Source: Pseudomonadota bacterium (GTDB lineage: Bacteria; Pseudomonadota; Gammaproteobacteria; Burkholderiales; Casimicrobiaceae). Taken from it: DNA of 55,388 nucleotides. Where the stretch lies: positions 37,592-92,979 of the forward strand of contig JAFEDD010000027.1 of assembly GCA_018241765.1 (NCBI GenBank). The letters run 5' to 3'. The notes under the pieces were generated by a model that worked only from the letters and a program-made list of their open reading frames with translations, was not told the origin of the DNA and did not search any database. Every line of letters begins with the position of its first letter. The stretch's first letter is position 1. This document shows, one piece after another, positions 32,015-43,377 of this stretch. The position numbers and the translations under genes were made by a program.

Positions 32015-33217
32015 TCAGCGCCCCGCCAACAAGCGTTCGCTGCCGAGCCGGTAGCGGAGCACCACGAGCGAGAGCGCCGCGATGACGAGCGGCACGACTG
32101 CCATGGCGATCCAGTCGTGCCACGCGATCGGCTCCGCGCGCAGCACACGGTTGAGCACGGCGAACTGGCCGTTCACCGGAACCCAGACATCCCACCAAGG
32201 CGCCTGAGTCTGACGCAGAAAGCTCATCAGCGGCAGCAGTCCGAGCAGCGAGACGCCGACCTGAAGCGAACTTTGTGCCTCCTTCGCCGTCTTGCCGGCC
32301 GCGCCGAATGCCAGCAGTACGGCGGGCACCATCAGCGAAAACGGTGTAAGCACCGCCATGAAGCCGCCGTACTCGCGCCAACCGAAGGAGAACGGCAGGC
32401 CGATGCGATCGAGCGGCACCAGATGCAGCGCCAGCACGAAGCCGAGCAGCGATACCGTCACCGCCAACAGATTGACGGCGCTGACGGCGGCCCATTTTCC
32501 GAGGCTGAGCTCGAGGGTGGTGACCGGAGTCGCCAGCAGCGGCTCCAGCGTCTGTCGCTCGCGTTCACCGGCTGTGACATCCAGGGCGGCCGCGATGGCG
32601 CCCATGAGTCCCGCGAACAGCGCGTAGAAGCCCATGATCTGCAGCATGCGCGAGCCGCGCTGTGATGGTGTCGCCAGGTCGAATTCCTCCATGGTGATCG
32701 GGTCGGCGAGCGCCGGCGCGACACCCCGCAGCACGAGTCGCTCACGACCGATCTGTTGCGCCCAGGACAGCACGGCGGCACGCAGGCTGGCCGCGATCGG
32801 AGCCGAACGCTCACGGCTGCTCTCGGTCACCAGCGTGATGCGGGCAGGGCGCCCGCTCGCCAGCGCCTCGCTGAACCCGACGTCGATGACGAGCACGGCG
32901 TCGAGCGCGCCGGACTTGATGCGAGCCTCGTAGTCCGGCGGGTCGATATCGACCGAGATGGCGTTGCGCTCCATGTGGCGCACGAGATCGGGCGCGAACC
33001 GGGCGTTCACGATGGGGGCTGTGAGGTGTTCCACGCGATCGTTGATCGCACCGGCGCCAAAATAGATGATGCCAAGCACCAATGGGCCAGACAGCGCGAC
33101 GGCGAAGAGACCCCAGAAGATGCTCTTGCGGTCGCGCAGGAGGTCGCGAAGTTCCTTGCGCGTGACACACCACAGGCGCGCGACGTCAAGCGCTCGGGAG
33201 TCGCCAGTTCGACTCAT
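32015..33217 (-). CDS. ABC-2 type transporter permease (NatB-like)
   Basis: A 400-residue membrane protein. An N-terminal helix (SIFWGLFAVALSGPLVLGII) is followed by a large extracytoplasmic domain (about 65-215) and then about five transmembrane segments (IMGFYALFAGLMGAIAAAL; AVSAVNLLAVTVSLLGFVLA; LTPFSLMVPAVLLAFGAAG; VGVSLLGLLPLMSFL; a C-terminal helix). This layout fits exporters of the NatB/ABC-2 type. The motif TAGERERQTLEPLLATPV is the conserved cytoplasmic loop. Its ATG overlaps the ATPase stop by four bases, so the two proteins are almost certainly one transporter. The cargo is unknown; the upstream hydrolase genes suggest a peptide or antibiotic-like compound, which is only inference. 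Confidence 0.87.
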   Translation of the reverse strand: MSRTGDSRALDVARLWCVTRKELRDLLRDRKSIFWGLFAVALSGPLVLGIIYFGAGAINDRVEHLTAPIVNARFAPDLVRHMERNAISVDIDPPDYEARIKSGALDAVLVIDVGFSEALASGRPARITLVTESSRERSAPIAASLRAAVLSWAQQIGRERLVLRGVAPALADPITMEEFDLATPSQRGSRMLQIMGFYALFAGLMGAIAAALDVTAGERERQTLEPLLATPVTTLELSLGKWAAVSAVNLLAVTVSLLGFVLALHLVPLDRIGLPFSFGWREYGGFMAVLTPFSLMVPAVLLAFGAAGKTAKEAQSSLQVGVSLLGLLPLMSFLRQTQAPWWDVWVPVNGQFAVLNRVLRAEPIAWHDWIAMAVVPLVIAALSLVVLRYRLGSERLLAGR

Positions 33218-33993
33218 GCCATCAGCCCCTCGTCGGTGCCGATCAAGCGAACAAATGCATCTTCGAGTGTCGCGAGCCCGGTTGCGGCCAAGGCCTCCGC
33301 CGGTGTTCCGTTGAACGCGACGCGGCCGCGGTTGATGATCACGACGCGATCGCAGAGTGCGGCCACCTCCTGCATGATGTGGCTCGAAAACAGCACGCAC
33401 TTGCCCTTGCGTTTGAGTCCGCGGATCGATTCGCGCATGTGGCGTGTTGCCATGATGTCCAGCCCGTTGGTCGGTTCGTCCAGCAACACCGTCTGCGGAT
33501 CATGGACCAACGCACGTGCGATCGCCACCTTCATCCGTTCGCCCTGAGAGAAGCCCTGTGTCGCGCGGTGCGCGATGGGTTGCAGCCCGAGCTCGTCGAG
33601 CAGCATGTCCGCGCGTTGCGCTGCATCTTCGCGACTCATGCCATGCAGTTGCCCGAAATAGACGATGTTTTCGCGCGCCGTCAGCCGCCAGTAGAGCCCC
33701 TTGGCGTCGCTCAGCACGCCAAGATGCTGGCGCACCTGCGCCCGCTCCGTCTGGATGTCTCGCCCGTCGATCGTCGCGCTGCCGGCGTCGGGCGAGAGCA
33801 TCGTCGCGAGCATTCGAAGGGTCGTCGTCTTGCCGGCGCCATTGGGGCCCAGCAGTCCCGTGATCTCGCCGTCGGCGGCCACGAAGCTGACGTGATCGAC
33901 GGCCCTGATGCCTGGGCTGAGCGGACGTCGCGCAAACAGCGGCTTCTTGCTGTCGGTGGCAAACGACTTGCATAGATCGATCGTCTCGATCAT
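33214..33993 (-). CDS. ABC transporter ATP-binding protein (NatA-like)
   Basis: A 259-residue ATPase that energises the permease encoded next. Walker A GPNGAGKTT is at residues 49-57. The Q-loop region is followed by the signature FSQGERMKVAIARAL, where the canonical LSGGQ is replaced by FSQGE as in several ABC-2 exporters. Walker B is TVLLDEPTNGLD, and the switch histidine is in FSSHIMQE. Its ATG overlaps the stop of the upstream hydrolase gene by four bases and its stop overlaps the permease start by four, so three genes are translationally coupled. Confidence 0.93.
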   Translation of the reverse strand: MIETIDLCKSFATDSKKPLFARRPLSPGIRAVDHVSFVAADGEITGLLGPNGAGKTTTLRMLATMLSPDAGSATIDGRDIQTERAQVRQHLGVLSDAKGLYWRLTARENIVYFGQLHGMSREDAAQRADMLLDELGLQPIAHRATQGFSQGERMKVAIARALVHDPQTVLLDEPTNGLDIMATRHMRESIRGLKRKGKCVLFSSHIMQEVAALCDRVVIINRGRVAFNGTPAEALAATGLATLEDAFVRLIGTDEGLMA

Positions 33994-35483
33994 GGTGCCG
34001 CCACCAAGGGCGATACGTAGAACAGCGGTGGTGGCAACTGGAGATTGCGCTCACAGTCGTGCCTCGCCGCGCCGACCTCCGCGCTTTCGACGAATCGGGT
34101 GATGATTCGGCGTACGCAGGGCAGCGTCGACACGATGTGCCCCGCGTTGGCGACGGTGAGCAAGCGGTGATTGGTGAGCGTCTTCGCGGCCAACTCGGCA
34201 TAGCGCGGCGGCGTGACCGGGTCGACGCGGCCGGACAGCAGCAAGGTGGGAATCGCGCTGACGGTCGGCTCGAAAAATTCGGCGGCCACGCGGCCATGTG
34301 GCAAATCGGTACAGAATCCGTAGAACAACTCGGCGATCGATGCGAACGGCGTATGGGTCGGCGGCTTGCGGTCGAGCATGTCTTCGGCGCACATCACTGC
34401 GAATCGCATCGGTACCGCGATGTCGCCTTCGGTGACCGAGCTGGCGGCCACCGTGCTCAGCAGTGGAGCCGCATCGCCACGCGCGGCGGCATCGAGCAGC
34501 GCCGGCAAGAGGCGCGAACTTTCTGCCTTGTAGAGCAGTGGCCAAGTGAGCATCAACAGGCGGCGATCGCTGAGCGTTCCGGTGATTCGCGTGCCGCTGG
34601 CAGGGTGCAGCAGGCTCACGCGGAGCGGTTGTTGGCGCAGCCGGCTGAGCGTGGTGTCGAAGGCCTTCGCCGCGTTCGGATAGGCCTTGGCACAGCCCGG
34701 CGATGCGGCGCAGGCGGTGAATAGCGCGTCCAGACGTGCGGCGGAGGACCCAAGCGCGTCATCCGGAAGATGCATCGAGGTCGGGGCCACGCCATCGAGC
34801 ACGGCGCTTCGGATTCGCGCCGGGAAGCGCTTCATGTAGCGCAACGCCACGCGCGAGCCGTAACTGCCACCCCACAGATTGATGCGCTTGTGATTCAACG
34901 CCGAACTGATGGCTTCGAGATCGTCGATATAGTCGTCGGTGCGATGAGCAGCGACGTTTCCTTTCATCGTCTCGAGGCATCGCGCCCATGCGCGGCGCTC
35001 GCTCCCCTCGGGGGCAACGAACGCGGCGCTTACCGGATCCATCGTGCCCGTGTCGTTGCCATCGCTCTTGCAGGTCAGTGTCTTGCTGCGGCCGGTGCCG
35101 CGCTGATCGACGAGCACGATGTCACGACGGCGCCGCAACGCACTCAGCGCTTCCACCAAGCCCCCGATGTCGCTGGCTGCCTGTCCGGGGCCGCCGGCCA
35201 GCACATACACCGGATCCGGTTCCGGATTGCGTGTCAGTGCGGGGACGATGGCAACGTGAATTCGCACCGTCGCCGTACCCTGCGGCGTTTCTGGCAACGT
35301 GAACATGGCGCAGCGCGCGGCGTCATCGATGCCGCGCAGGCGGCAGGATTCGAAGAGCGGTGTGTCCGCGCTGGCACTGAACATCGGCGCGGCGGCGGCG
35401 AGGATGGCCGCGATGGCGGTCAGTACGCGCCGTCGCGTTCGGCAGACCCGCCAGAGCCGACCAACGGCCGCTGGCATCGCCAT
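33990..35483 (-). CDS. Exported alpha/beta hydrolase, TAP-like / proline iminopeptidase type
   Basis: A 497-residue protein with a signal peptide (about 10-38, ending FSASA). The hydrolase fold shows VLAGGPGQAASD (oxyanion region, 94-105), DIVLVDQRGTGRS (121-133) and nucleophile Ser207 in LWGGSYGSRVALRY. A later Asp is in SGRVDPVTPP and the His is in NAGHIV. The C-terminal part fits the TAP-like domain of secreted tripeptidyl aminopeptidases. It probably trims peptides or cuts esters in the periplasm. The ATG at 35483 gives a sensible signal peptide; the ATG at 35531 adds 16 residues and is possible. The ABC ATPase gene overlaps its stop, tying this enzyme to an exporter. Confidence 0.85.
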   Translation of the reverse strand: MAMPAAVGRLWRVCRTRRRVLTAIAAILAAAAPMFSASADTPLFESCRLRGIDDAARCAMFTLPETPQGTATVRIHVAIVPALTRNPEPDPVYVLAGGPGQAASDIGGLVEALSALRRRRDIVLVDQRGTGRSKTLTCKSDGNDTGTMDPVSAAFVAPEGSERRAWARCLETMKGNVAAHRTDDYIDDLEAISSALNHKRINLWGGSYGSRVALRYMKRFPARIRSAVLDGVAPTSMHLPDDALGSSAARLDALFTACAASPGCAKAYPNAAKAFDTTLSRLRQQPLRVSLLHPASGTRITGTLSDRRLLMLTWPLLYKAESSRLLPALLDAAARGDAAPLLSTVAASSVTEGDIAVPMRFAVMCAEDMLDRKPPTHTPFASIAELFYGFCTDLPHGRVAAEFFEPTVSAIPTLLLSGRVDPVTPPRYAELAAKTLTNHRLLTVANAGHIVSTLPCVRRIITRFVESAEVGAARHDCERNLQLPPPLFYVSPLVAAP

Positions 35484-35550
35484 CGCGAACGATCCGTCTG
35501 TCGGCGCGATCAGCCCTGGAAACCGCCCCATGCCCGGTGCGTGCGAGCGG

Positions 35551-36066
35551 CTATCGACTGACGTCGGCCGCGCGGCGGACGTCTTCGAGGAAGCGTTGCC
35601 CCACCTCTTTGCCCAATTGCAGGTCGAGGACATGGCGACAGCCGCTGATGGTGTCACGGAGTTCGCGAGCATCGAAGGCACCATCGAGGCGTCGCACCAG
35701 CGGCGCGGCCGCGGTACCCAGCAGCGCTTCGATCCGCTCGATGGCGACACGACGGACGGCGTCGATTTGGGCTGCGCTCGGCTCGGCGAACGCTGTTGGC
35801 GCAACGTTGCCGCTGGCGCCGGCGGCGAAACCGGCGCCAGCACCCGCACCGGCAGTGTCGGCGACGATCAGGCCCTGTCCCTCGAGGCTCGCGAGCAGCG
35901 CGCCGACTTCGGCATGCCGAACGTAGTTTGCAAGCTGTGCCACCGACGCACGGCCGTCGATCAGAATCAGCAGACGGCGCGACTCGGCGCGCAGGCCCAG
36001 CGTGCGGGTGGCGATTTCGTCCACGCCGGCGGCTGTCTTTCGGAAGATGGTGTGGGGTTCGATCAT
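35551..36066 (-). CDS. Uncharacterised small protein with Ala/Gly-rich linker
   Basis: A 171-residue protein I cannot assign. The N-terminal 70 residues (IFRKTAAGVDEIATRTLGLR, RRLLILIDGRASVAQLANYV, then GALLASLEGQGLIV) look like a small winged-helix-type module seen in betaproteobacterial hypothetical proteins. A flexible Ala/Gly stretch follows (about 72-88). The C-terminus is helical (AVRRVAIERIEALLGTAAAP) and ends in LGKEVGQRFLEDVRRAADV. No signal peptide or membrane segment is present. It lies between the penicillin acylase and TAP-like hydrolase genes on the same strand and is probably co-transcribed. A regulatory or DNA-binding role is possible but unproven. Confidence 0.65.
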   Translation of the reverse strand: MIEPHTIFRKTAAGVDEIATRTLGLRAESRRLLILIDGRASVAQLANYVRHAEVGALLASLEGQGLIVADTAGAGAGAGFAAGASGNVAPTAFAEPSAAQIDAVRRVAIERIEALLGTAAAPLVRRLDGAFDARELRDTISGCRHVLDLQLGKEVGQRFLEDVRRAADVSR

Positions 36067-36129
36067 GATTCCGGTGCAAGTATCCCACGGAATGTTTCGA
36101 TGGCGAGCCGGGAAACTTCGCGGAAGATC

Positions 36130-36155
36130 GCTCGGCGGGGCCGGCCCTGCCGAGC
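36130..36155. other. GC-rich inverted repeat after the penicillin acylase gene
   Basis: Thirteen-base arms, GCTCGGCGGGGCC and GGCCCTGCCGAGC, pair with one G-T wobble and no spacer. It lies 12 bases past the stop of the acylase gene on the minus strand and has no U-tract. It may weaken read-through into the next gene or stabilise the upstream RNA end. Confidence 0.35.
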
Positions 36156-36166
36156 CCGCGTCCGAT

Positions 36167-38647
36167 TTATCGCGTGCTGCCCTGCGCTACGCCCTGGAGT
36201 GACAGCTGGCCGCGCGCCGTGGGTCTGGCCAGATCGATGTAGGCGCTGCTGCCGCCTGAGCCCCAACGCGCGGCGAGATCACGATAGTGCGTTGAAAAGG
36301 GGTTGCCCGACTGCCCTGTCGAGAAGATCACGCTGGCCGCGCTTGCGTTGGCTTCGGCCAGATCGTAGACGGCCCGAAGGCTCGCTGAAAACTCGTTGGC
36401 AAACGGACTCGGCGGACGCCCACGCACCTTGCCCACCATCACCGAGTAGGTGTCACCGACGCTTGGTGTGCGCACCTCGAAGAGATCGCGCAGCACCGCC
36501 ACCTGCGAGAAGGGGCGATGCTCGCTGCGTGCGGCATGCGCCCGATCCCAGCGCCATGTCGCCGGGTCCGTCCCCTGCGATGCCTGCAACGCATCGAGCG
36601 CGGCGTCGAACGCGGCGTTCACGATCGCGTCGCAACGACGCTGGCCTGAGCTCGCCTCGGTGCCACACCATGCCGCGTCGTCGCGCGTCAGCACGCCGTT
36701 CATTGCGGTGCGGAAGTCTCGACGTCCATACAACGCGCCGTAGAGAGGCTCACCCATGGGTTTGGCGAACAACCGGCGCGAGACTTCCGCTGTCCACTGC
36801 CAGTAGAGGAACGTGCCGGTGGCCGCATCGCCCGTCGCCGCCGCCAACGGTGACTCCTGATAGCGCTTCAATGCGGCGAGCGCCTTGGGCGCGAGTGGAT
36901 GTTTCGACGATACGCGCGGCAGCCATTGCAGCAGCGTCTGGTCGTGCGTGTGCTTCAGATCGTGTTGAATCTGACGCATGCTTTCGGCGTCGTGATTGCC
37001 CTTGGCCGCCAGCAGTTCTTCGATGCGATGCTTGCGGCCAGGGTGTGCCCACTCGGCGCTGATGAAGTACGGATAGTCATCACCGACGATGCGCTGGTTT
37101 GCGGTGGCGAGGAAGCGGGTGACCGATTGCTGCGGCAGCTGGTCGAACGCGATGTCGCCTACCCAGTCGTAGCGTTCGTCCCAACCCGGCGCCGGTGCCA
37201 GTCCCTGCAGATCGTTGTCCGGACGCCGCAGCGGAACACGACCGGCGGCGATGAATTCGGCGTTGCCGAGTGTGTCGGCCATGACGACGTTTTGTTGCGG
37301 AGCGACGTACAGGCGCAGCGCCTCACGCAACTGGCTCGTCGTCTGCGCCTTGTTCATCGCGGGCGCTGCCAGCACGCTCAAGTTGTCCGCGTCCAGTGCC
37401 GTCCAGCGCAGCGCGATGGCGAAGCGTTTGCCATCGATCGTCTCGCGAAGTGGTCGATTCACGTCCGAGATGATCGGGCCGTGGCGCGATTCTCGCACCA
37501 CGAGCTCATGATCGGATTCGCCGCGAACGCGAATGGTTTCCCGCCGCACCTTCAACGGCTGCCATCCGGCGGGCGTGCGTGCGGCGCCGTCGGAGTTGAC
37601 CTCCTCGAGGTAGAGATCCTGCACGTCGGGACCGGTATTGGTGAAACCCCAGGCGACACCGCGCGTGCGCCCCAGGATGACGGAGGGGGCGCCGGGCAGC
37701 GTCGCGCCGCTGACCTCGATGGCGGGGGCGCGTTGACGGGTGAAGTACCAGATGGCGGGTGCCGCCAGCGAGAGGTGCGGGTCGTTGGCGAGCAGCGGTT
37801 TGCCGCTGGACGAATGTTGTCCATGCACGACCCAGTTGTTCGAGCCGACGCCGTCGACGCCACCGGGGATCGGGTCGATCAGGCCACCGCCGCCCGCGAC
37901 GGCGAGCGGGTCGCGCGTAGCGTTCGCGGACGTCGATGGCGTGGCGCCGCCTTGCGCGTAGACACCGAGTCGGGCGTAGAACGCCTGATAGTCGGCGTGC
38001 CTCGGCAGCCGGGTTCCAGGTGGCGGTGGCAGCAGTTCATCGATGCGCGCCCCCGGCAGTCGGCGCGCCAGTTGCAGGCGCAGGGACTCGGTGCCCCAGT
38101 TGCCGCCGAGGTCATAGGCCATCATGATCGCCCAGGCGACCGTATCGACAGGCTCCCAGTCACCTGGCTTCACGCCAAGCAGCACGAATTCGGGCGGACG
38201 AACCGGCATCGCCTCGCGAGTCCAGGCGTTCACGCCGTCGGCGTACGCCTTCAGCAGCGCTTTCGCCTCGTCCGGCAGTCGGGCGAATTGCGCGGCCGCC
38301 GCGCGGTGGATACCCAGCGTGCGCAGGAAGCGGTCGGCTTCCAACGCCTGCGCTCCAAGCACTTCCGCCAGTTCTCCGCGCCCGACCCGGCGGTTCATCT
38401 CCATCTGCCAAAGTCGATCTCGTCCATGCATGAAGCCCACGCCGAAGGCCAGATCGCGTTCTGACTTCGCGTCGATCGTGGGGATGCCGTCCGAGTCGAT
38501 CGTGATGACCACCTCGCCAATCGGCGCCGCCAACCGGTAGCTCGCCCGCTCCGCGGGGACGCTCCACCACCCATACGCCGCCAACGCGGCGGCGGCGAGC
38601 ACGATGAGCCCCAGAACGGCGCCCGCGCTGCGTTTCAGCCACCGCAT
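36167..38647 (-). CDS. Penicillin acylase family protein (N-terminal nucleophile amidase)
   Basis: An 826-residue amidase precursor with an N-terminal hydrophobic segment (about 9-28, either signal or anchor). The alpha-chain shows [20 protein letters not shown] and [14 protein letters not shown]. The likely self-cleavage site is [10 protein letters not shown], giving Ser269 as the beta-chain N-terminal nucleophile. The beta chain has [16 protein letters not shown], as in the family. Substrates may be penicillins, acyl-homoserine lactones or other N-acyl compounds; sequence alone does not decide. A ribosome site GAGGGG precedes the ATG. The gene is divergent from clpB with 86 bp between starts. 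It leads a same-strand run of five genes ending in an ABC exporter. Confidence 0.93.
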   Translation of the reverse strand: MRWLKRSAGAVLGLIVLAAAALAAYGWWSVPAERASYRLAAPIGEVVITIDSDGIPTIDAKSERDLAFGVGFMHGRDRLWQMEMNRRVGRGELAEVLGAQALEADRFLRTLGIHRAAAAQFARLPDEAKALLKAYADGVNAWTREAMPVRPPEFVLLGVKPGDWEPVDTVAWAIMMAYDLGGNWGTESLRLQLARRLPGARIDELLPPPPGTRLPRHADYQAFYARLGVYAQGGATPSTSANATRDPLAVAGGGGLIDPIPGGVDGVGSNNWVVHGQHSSSGKPLLANDPHLSLAAPAIWYFTRQRAPAIEVSGATLPGAPSVILGRTRGVAWGFTNTGPDVQDLYLEEVNSDGAARTPAGWQPLKVRRETIRVRGESDHELVVRESRHGPIISDVNRPLRETIDGKRFAIALRWTALDADNLSVLAAPAMNKAQTTSQLREALRLYVAPQQNVVMADTLGNAEFIAAGRVPLRRPDNDLQGLAPAPGWDERYDWVGDIAFDQLPQQSVTRFLATANQRIVGDDYPYFISAEWAHPGRKHRIEELLAAKGNHDAESMRQIQHDLKHTHDQTLLQWLPRVSSKHPLAPKALAALKRYQESPLAAATGDAATGTFLYWQWTAEVSRRLFAKPMGEPLYGALYGRRDFRTAMNGVLTRDDAAWCGTEASSGQRRCDAIVNAAFDAALDALQASQGTDPATWRWDRAHAARSEHRPFSQVAVLRDLFEVRTPSVGDTYSVMVGKVRGRPPSPFANEFSASLRAVYDLAEANASAASVIFSTGQSGNPFSTHYRDLAARWGSGGSSAYIDLARPTARGQLSLQGVAQGSTR

Positions 38648-38668
38648 GGCCGCCCCTCGAGTGCAATC

Positions 38669-38697
38669 GGTTGAATCATGCCTGGCGGCCCCTACAT
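38669..38697 (+). promoter_or_regulatory. Sigma-32 (RpoH) type heat-shock promoter of clpB
   Basis: GGTTGAA (38669-38675) fits the sigma-32 minus-35 (CTTGAA core). It is followed by exactly 13 bases and then CCCCTACAT (38689-38697), close to the minus-10 consensus CCCCATNT. The predicted start lies about 30 bases before the clpB ATG at 38734. Both the spacing and the C-rich minus-10 are characteristic, and the gene downstream is a classic RpoH target. Confidence 0.82.
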
Positions 38698-38733
38698 TCC
38701 GAAAAGTTCAACATACTTCCCTTGGAGCGCGAC

Positions 38734-41316
<2,583 letters not shown>

Positions 41317-41326
41317 GTTCGGGCGC

Positions 41327-42271
41327 TCAACGGCGCAACGTGTGCTCCAGGGAGACGAGGTACGGCGAGCCCTGCTTCAGCAGGGTTCCCGAGCGTCCGC
41401 CGAGCGTTCCCCATTCGAGTTCGCAAAAGGGCAGTGTGTCGAGGTCGAGGCCATCGACATATTGCCCGGTACCGATGAGCTCGTAACCCTGCTCGCGCCA
41501 GCCGGTGATGAGCCGCTCCATCACCGGGAGCATCGCCATGCCTTCGAGTTCCGCGTGCAGCGTGAACACGTGGTCGCGTCGCGCGTTCGCCGTTTGGCTC
41601 AGCAGACGGTCAGCGACGTTCTCTGGGGTGCAGCCATCGAGCCCGATCATTTCGTCGAGCGTCGGTAGCGTGGTCGGTACTTGCACGACAGGCATGGCCT
41701 CCGCGCGGATGAGCGGCCAGAACGGCCCGGCATCGGCGTGGTCCGAACGGGCGTCCGACGCGTACCGATAGCCCAGCGTGCCTTGCGCGCGCAACGCGTC
41801 GCGGCTCATCTGCCAACCTGCTGCGCCCATCGTGCGTGCGCCCTCACCGAAGACGGCCAGAAAGCGCTCGTGCGCCCGTTGCATCTGCCCGCGCGCCCAC
41901 GCGTCGCCGCGTTGCATCACGCCATCCTGCCACGCGACGTGGTCCCAGCAGTGAATGCCGCACTCGAATCCCGCATCGCGCACGGCGCGCATGACCGATT
42001 GGCCGAGTCGACCGATGTCGGGACCGGGAAGCAGCGTTCCGTACAGCAACGTCTTCAGTCCATAGTTGCTGCGTACCGAAGTACGGCGCACCTTGGCCAA
42101 AAATCCCGGACGGAAGACTCGCTTGAGCGCGCGACCGGTATGGTCCGGCCCCATCGAGAACAGGAACGTTGCGCTCACCCCTTCACGCTGGAAGAGGGCA
42201 AGCAGACGCGGGACCCCCTCCAGCGTGCCGCGTAGCGTGTCGACGTCGACTTTGAGACAAAGAACCGGCAT
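41327..42271 (-). CDS. arnD: 4-deoxy-4-formamido-L-arabinose-phosphoundecaprenol deformylase ArnD
   Basis: A 314-residue NodB-type polysaccharide deacetylase that removes the formyl group from undecaprenyl-phosphate-L-Ara4FN, allowing transfer to lipid A. The start LCLKVDVDTLRGTLEGVPRL carries the first metal-binding Asp (DVDT). FECGIHCWDHVAWQD contains the His-x3-His metal motif (HCWDH). GAAGWQMSRDAL and VFTLHAELEG are further family segments. Length is close to E. coli ArnD (296). The ATG at 42271 is 16 bases after the decarboxylase stop; the frame continues upstream only inside that gene. It is the last gene of the arn operon. Confidence 0.93.
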   Translation of the reverse strand: MPVLCLKVDVDTLRGTLEGVPRLLALFQREGVSATFLFSMGPDHTGRALKRVFRPGFLAKVRRTSVRSNYGLKTLLYGTLLPGPDIGRLGQSVMRAVRDAGFECGIHCWDHVAWQDGVMQRGDAWARGQMQRAHERFLAVFGEGARTMGAAGWQMSRDALRAQGTLGYRYASDARSDHADAGPFWPLIRAEAMPVVQVPTTLPTLDEMIGLDGCTPENVADRLLSQTANARRDHVFTLHAELEGMAMLPVMERLITGWREQGYELIGTGQYVDGLDLDTLPFCELEWGTLGGRSGTLLKQGSPYLVSLEHTLRR

Positions 42272-42287
42272 GGCTCGCGCCAGTCGG

Positions 42288-43343
42288 TCAGAGCGCGTGC
42301 GCTGCGGCGATGGCGCCGGCCTCCTCGCGGTGCGCTTCGAGGATTCGCCGTAGCGAACGTGCCATGGTGACGCGCGGCAGCCAGTCGAGTTCGTCGACGG
42401 TCTGCGTGATGCGGGGCGCACGATCCTGAACGTCCTGATAGCCGGCGCCGTAATAAGCCTCGGCGCTGACCTCGGTCAGTCGCGTTTTCTCGGCGCCGCG
42501 CTGGTATTCGGGATATTCCGGTGCGATCTTGAGCAACATTTCGGCGAGTTCACGCACCGAGTGGTGATTGGCGGGATTGCCGATGTTGTAGATCTTTCCG
42601 CTCGCGATGCCGCGCGGGTTTTCGATGATCGTCATCAGCGCGGCGATCGCGTCTTCGATGTCGGTGAAGCTTCGACGCGCCTTGCCACCGTCGACCAGTT
42701 GGATAGGTTCGCCGCGGATGATGTGGCCGATGAACTGGGTGACCGCGCGCGCGCCGCCCGGATTGCTCGCCGACAGCGAATCGAGGCCGGCGCCGATCCA
42801 GTTGAATGGGCGGAAGATCGTGTAGTCGAGTTCTCCCTTCAATCCATAGGCATGGATGACGCGATCGAGCAACTGCTTCGAAATGGAATAGATCCAGCGC
42901 TGCTTGTTGATCGGGCCGACGATCAGATTGGAGCTCTCGGGGTCGAACTCGCTGTCGGCGCACATGCCGTAGACCTCGGAGGTCGAGGGAAAAATCAATC
43001 GCTTCCGGTGCTTCACGCAAAGGCGAACGATCGGCAGGTTCGCCTCGAAGTCCAGTTCGAACACACGCAGCGGGTCGCGCACGTAGGTGGCGGGCGTGGC
43101 GATGGCCACGAGAGGCAGCACGACGTCGGCCGTGGCGACCTGCTGGTCGATCCATTCGGTGCTCGCGAGCATGTCGCGCACATGGAAGTCGAAGCGCGGG
43201 TGTTCCAGCAGCGGTTGCACGCGATGGTCGCCGAGGTCCATGCCGACGACGTGCCAATCGGTGTTGGCCAGGATGGCGCGGCTCAGGTGATGGCCGATGA
43301 AGCCGTTGGCGCCGAGGATCAGAACTTTTTTCATGGTGGTCAT
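42288..43343 (-). CDS. UDP-glucuronate decarboxylase (stand-alone ArnA C-terminal domain)
   Basis: A 351-residue short-chain dehydrogenase/reductase that oxidatively decarboxylates UDP-glucuronate to the UDP-4-keto-pentose used for L-Ara4N. It aligns by eye with the second half of E. coli ArnA. The Rossmann motif is LGANGFIGHHL (10-20). PSTSEVYGMCADSEFDPE includes the catalytic Ser and Glu, YSISKQLLDRVIHAYG holds the Tyr-Lys pair, and GGKARRSFTDIEDAI contains the catalytic Arg region. The start may be the ATG at 43343 or three codons later. The formyltransferase half of ArnA is a separate gene 34 bp upstream in the same operon, so ArnA here is split. Confidence 0.92.
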   Translation of the reverse strand: MTTMKKVLILGANGFIGHHLSRAILANTDWHVVGMDLGDHRVQPLLEHPRFDFHVRDMLASTEWIDQQVATADVVLPLVAIATPATYVRDPLRVFELDFEANLPIVRLCVKHRKRLIFPSTSEVYGMCADSEFDPESSNLIVGPINKQRWIYSISKQLLDRVIHAYGLKGELDYTIFRPFNWIGAGLDSLSASNPGGARAVTQFIGHIIRGEPIQLVDGGKARRSFTDIEDAIAALMTIIENPRGIASGKIYNIGNPANHHSVRELAEMLLKIAPEYPEYQRGAEKTRLTEVSAEAYYGAGYQDVQDRAPRITQTVDELDWLPRVTMARSLRRILEAHREEAGAIAAAHAL

Positions 43344-43377
43344 GCGGTTCAGGGGGCGCGAGAGGGTGCGCCAGCGG

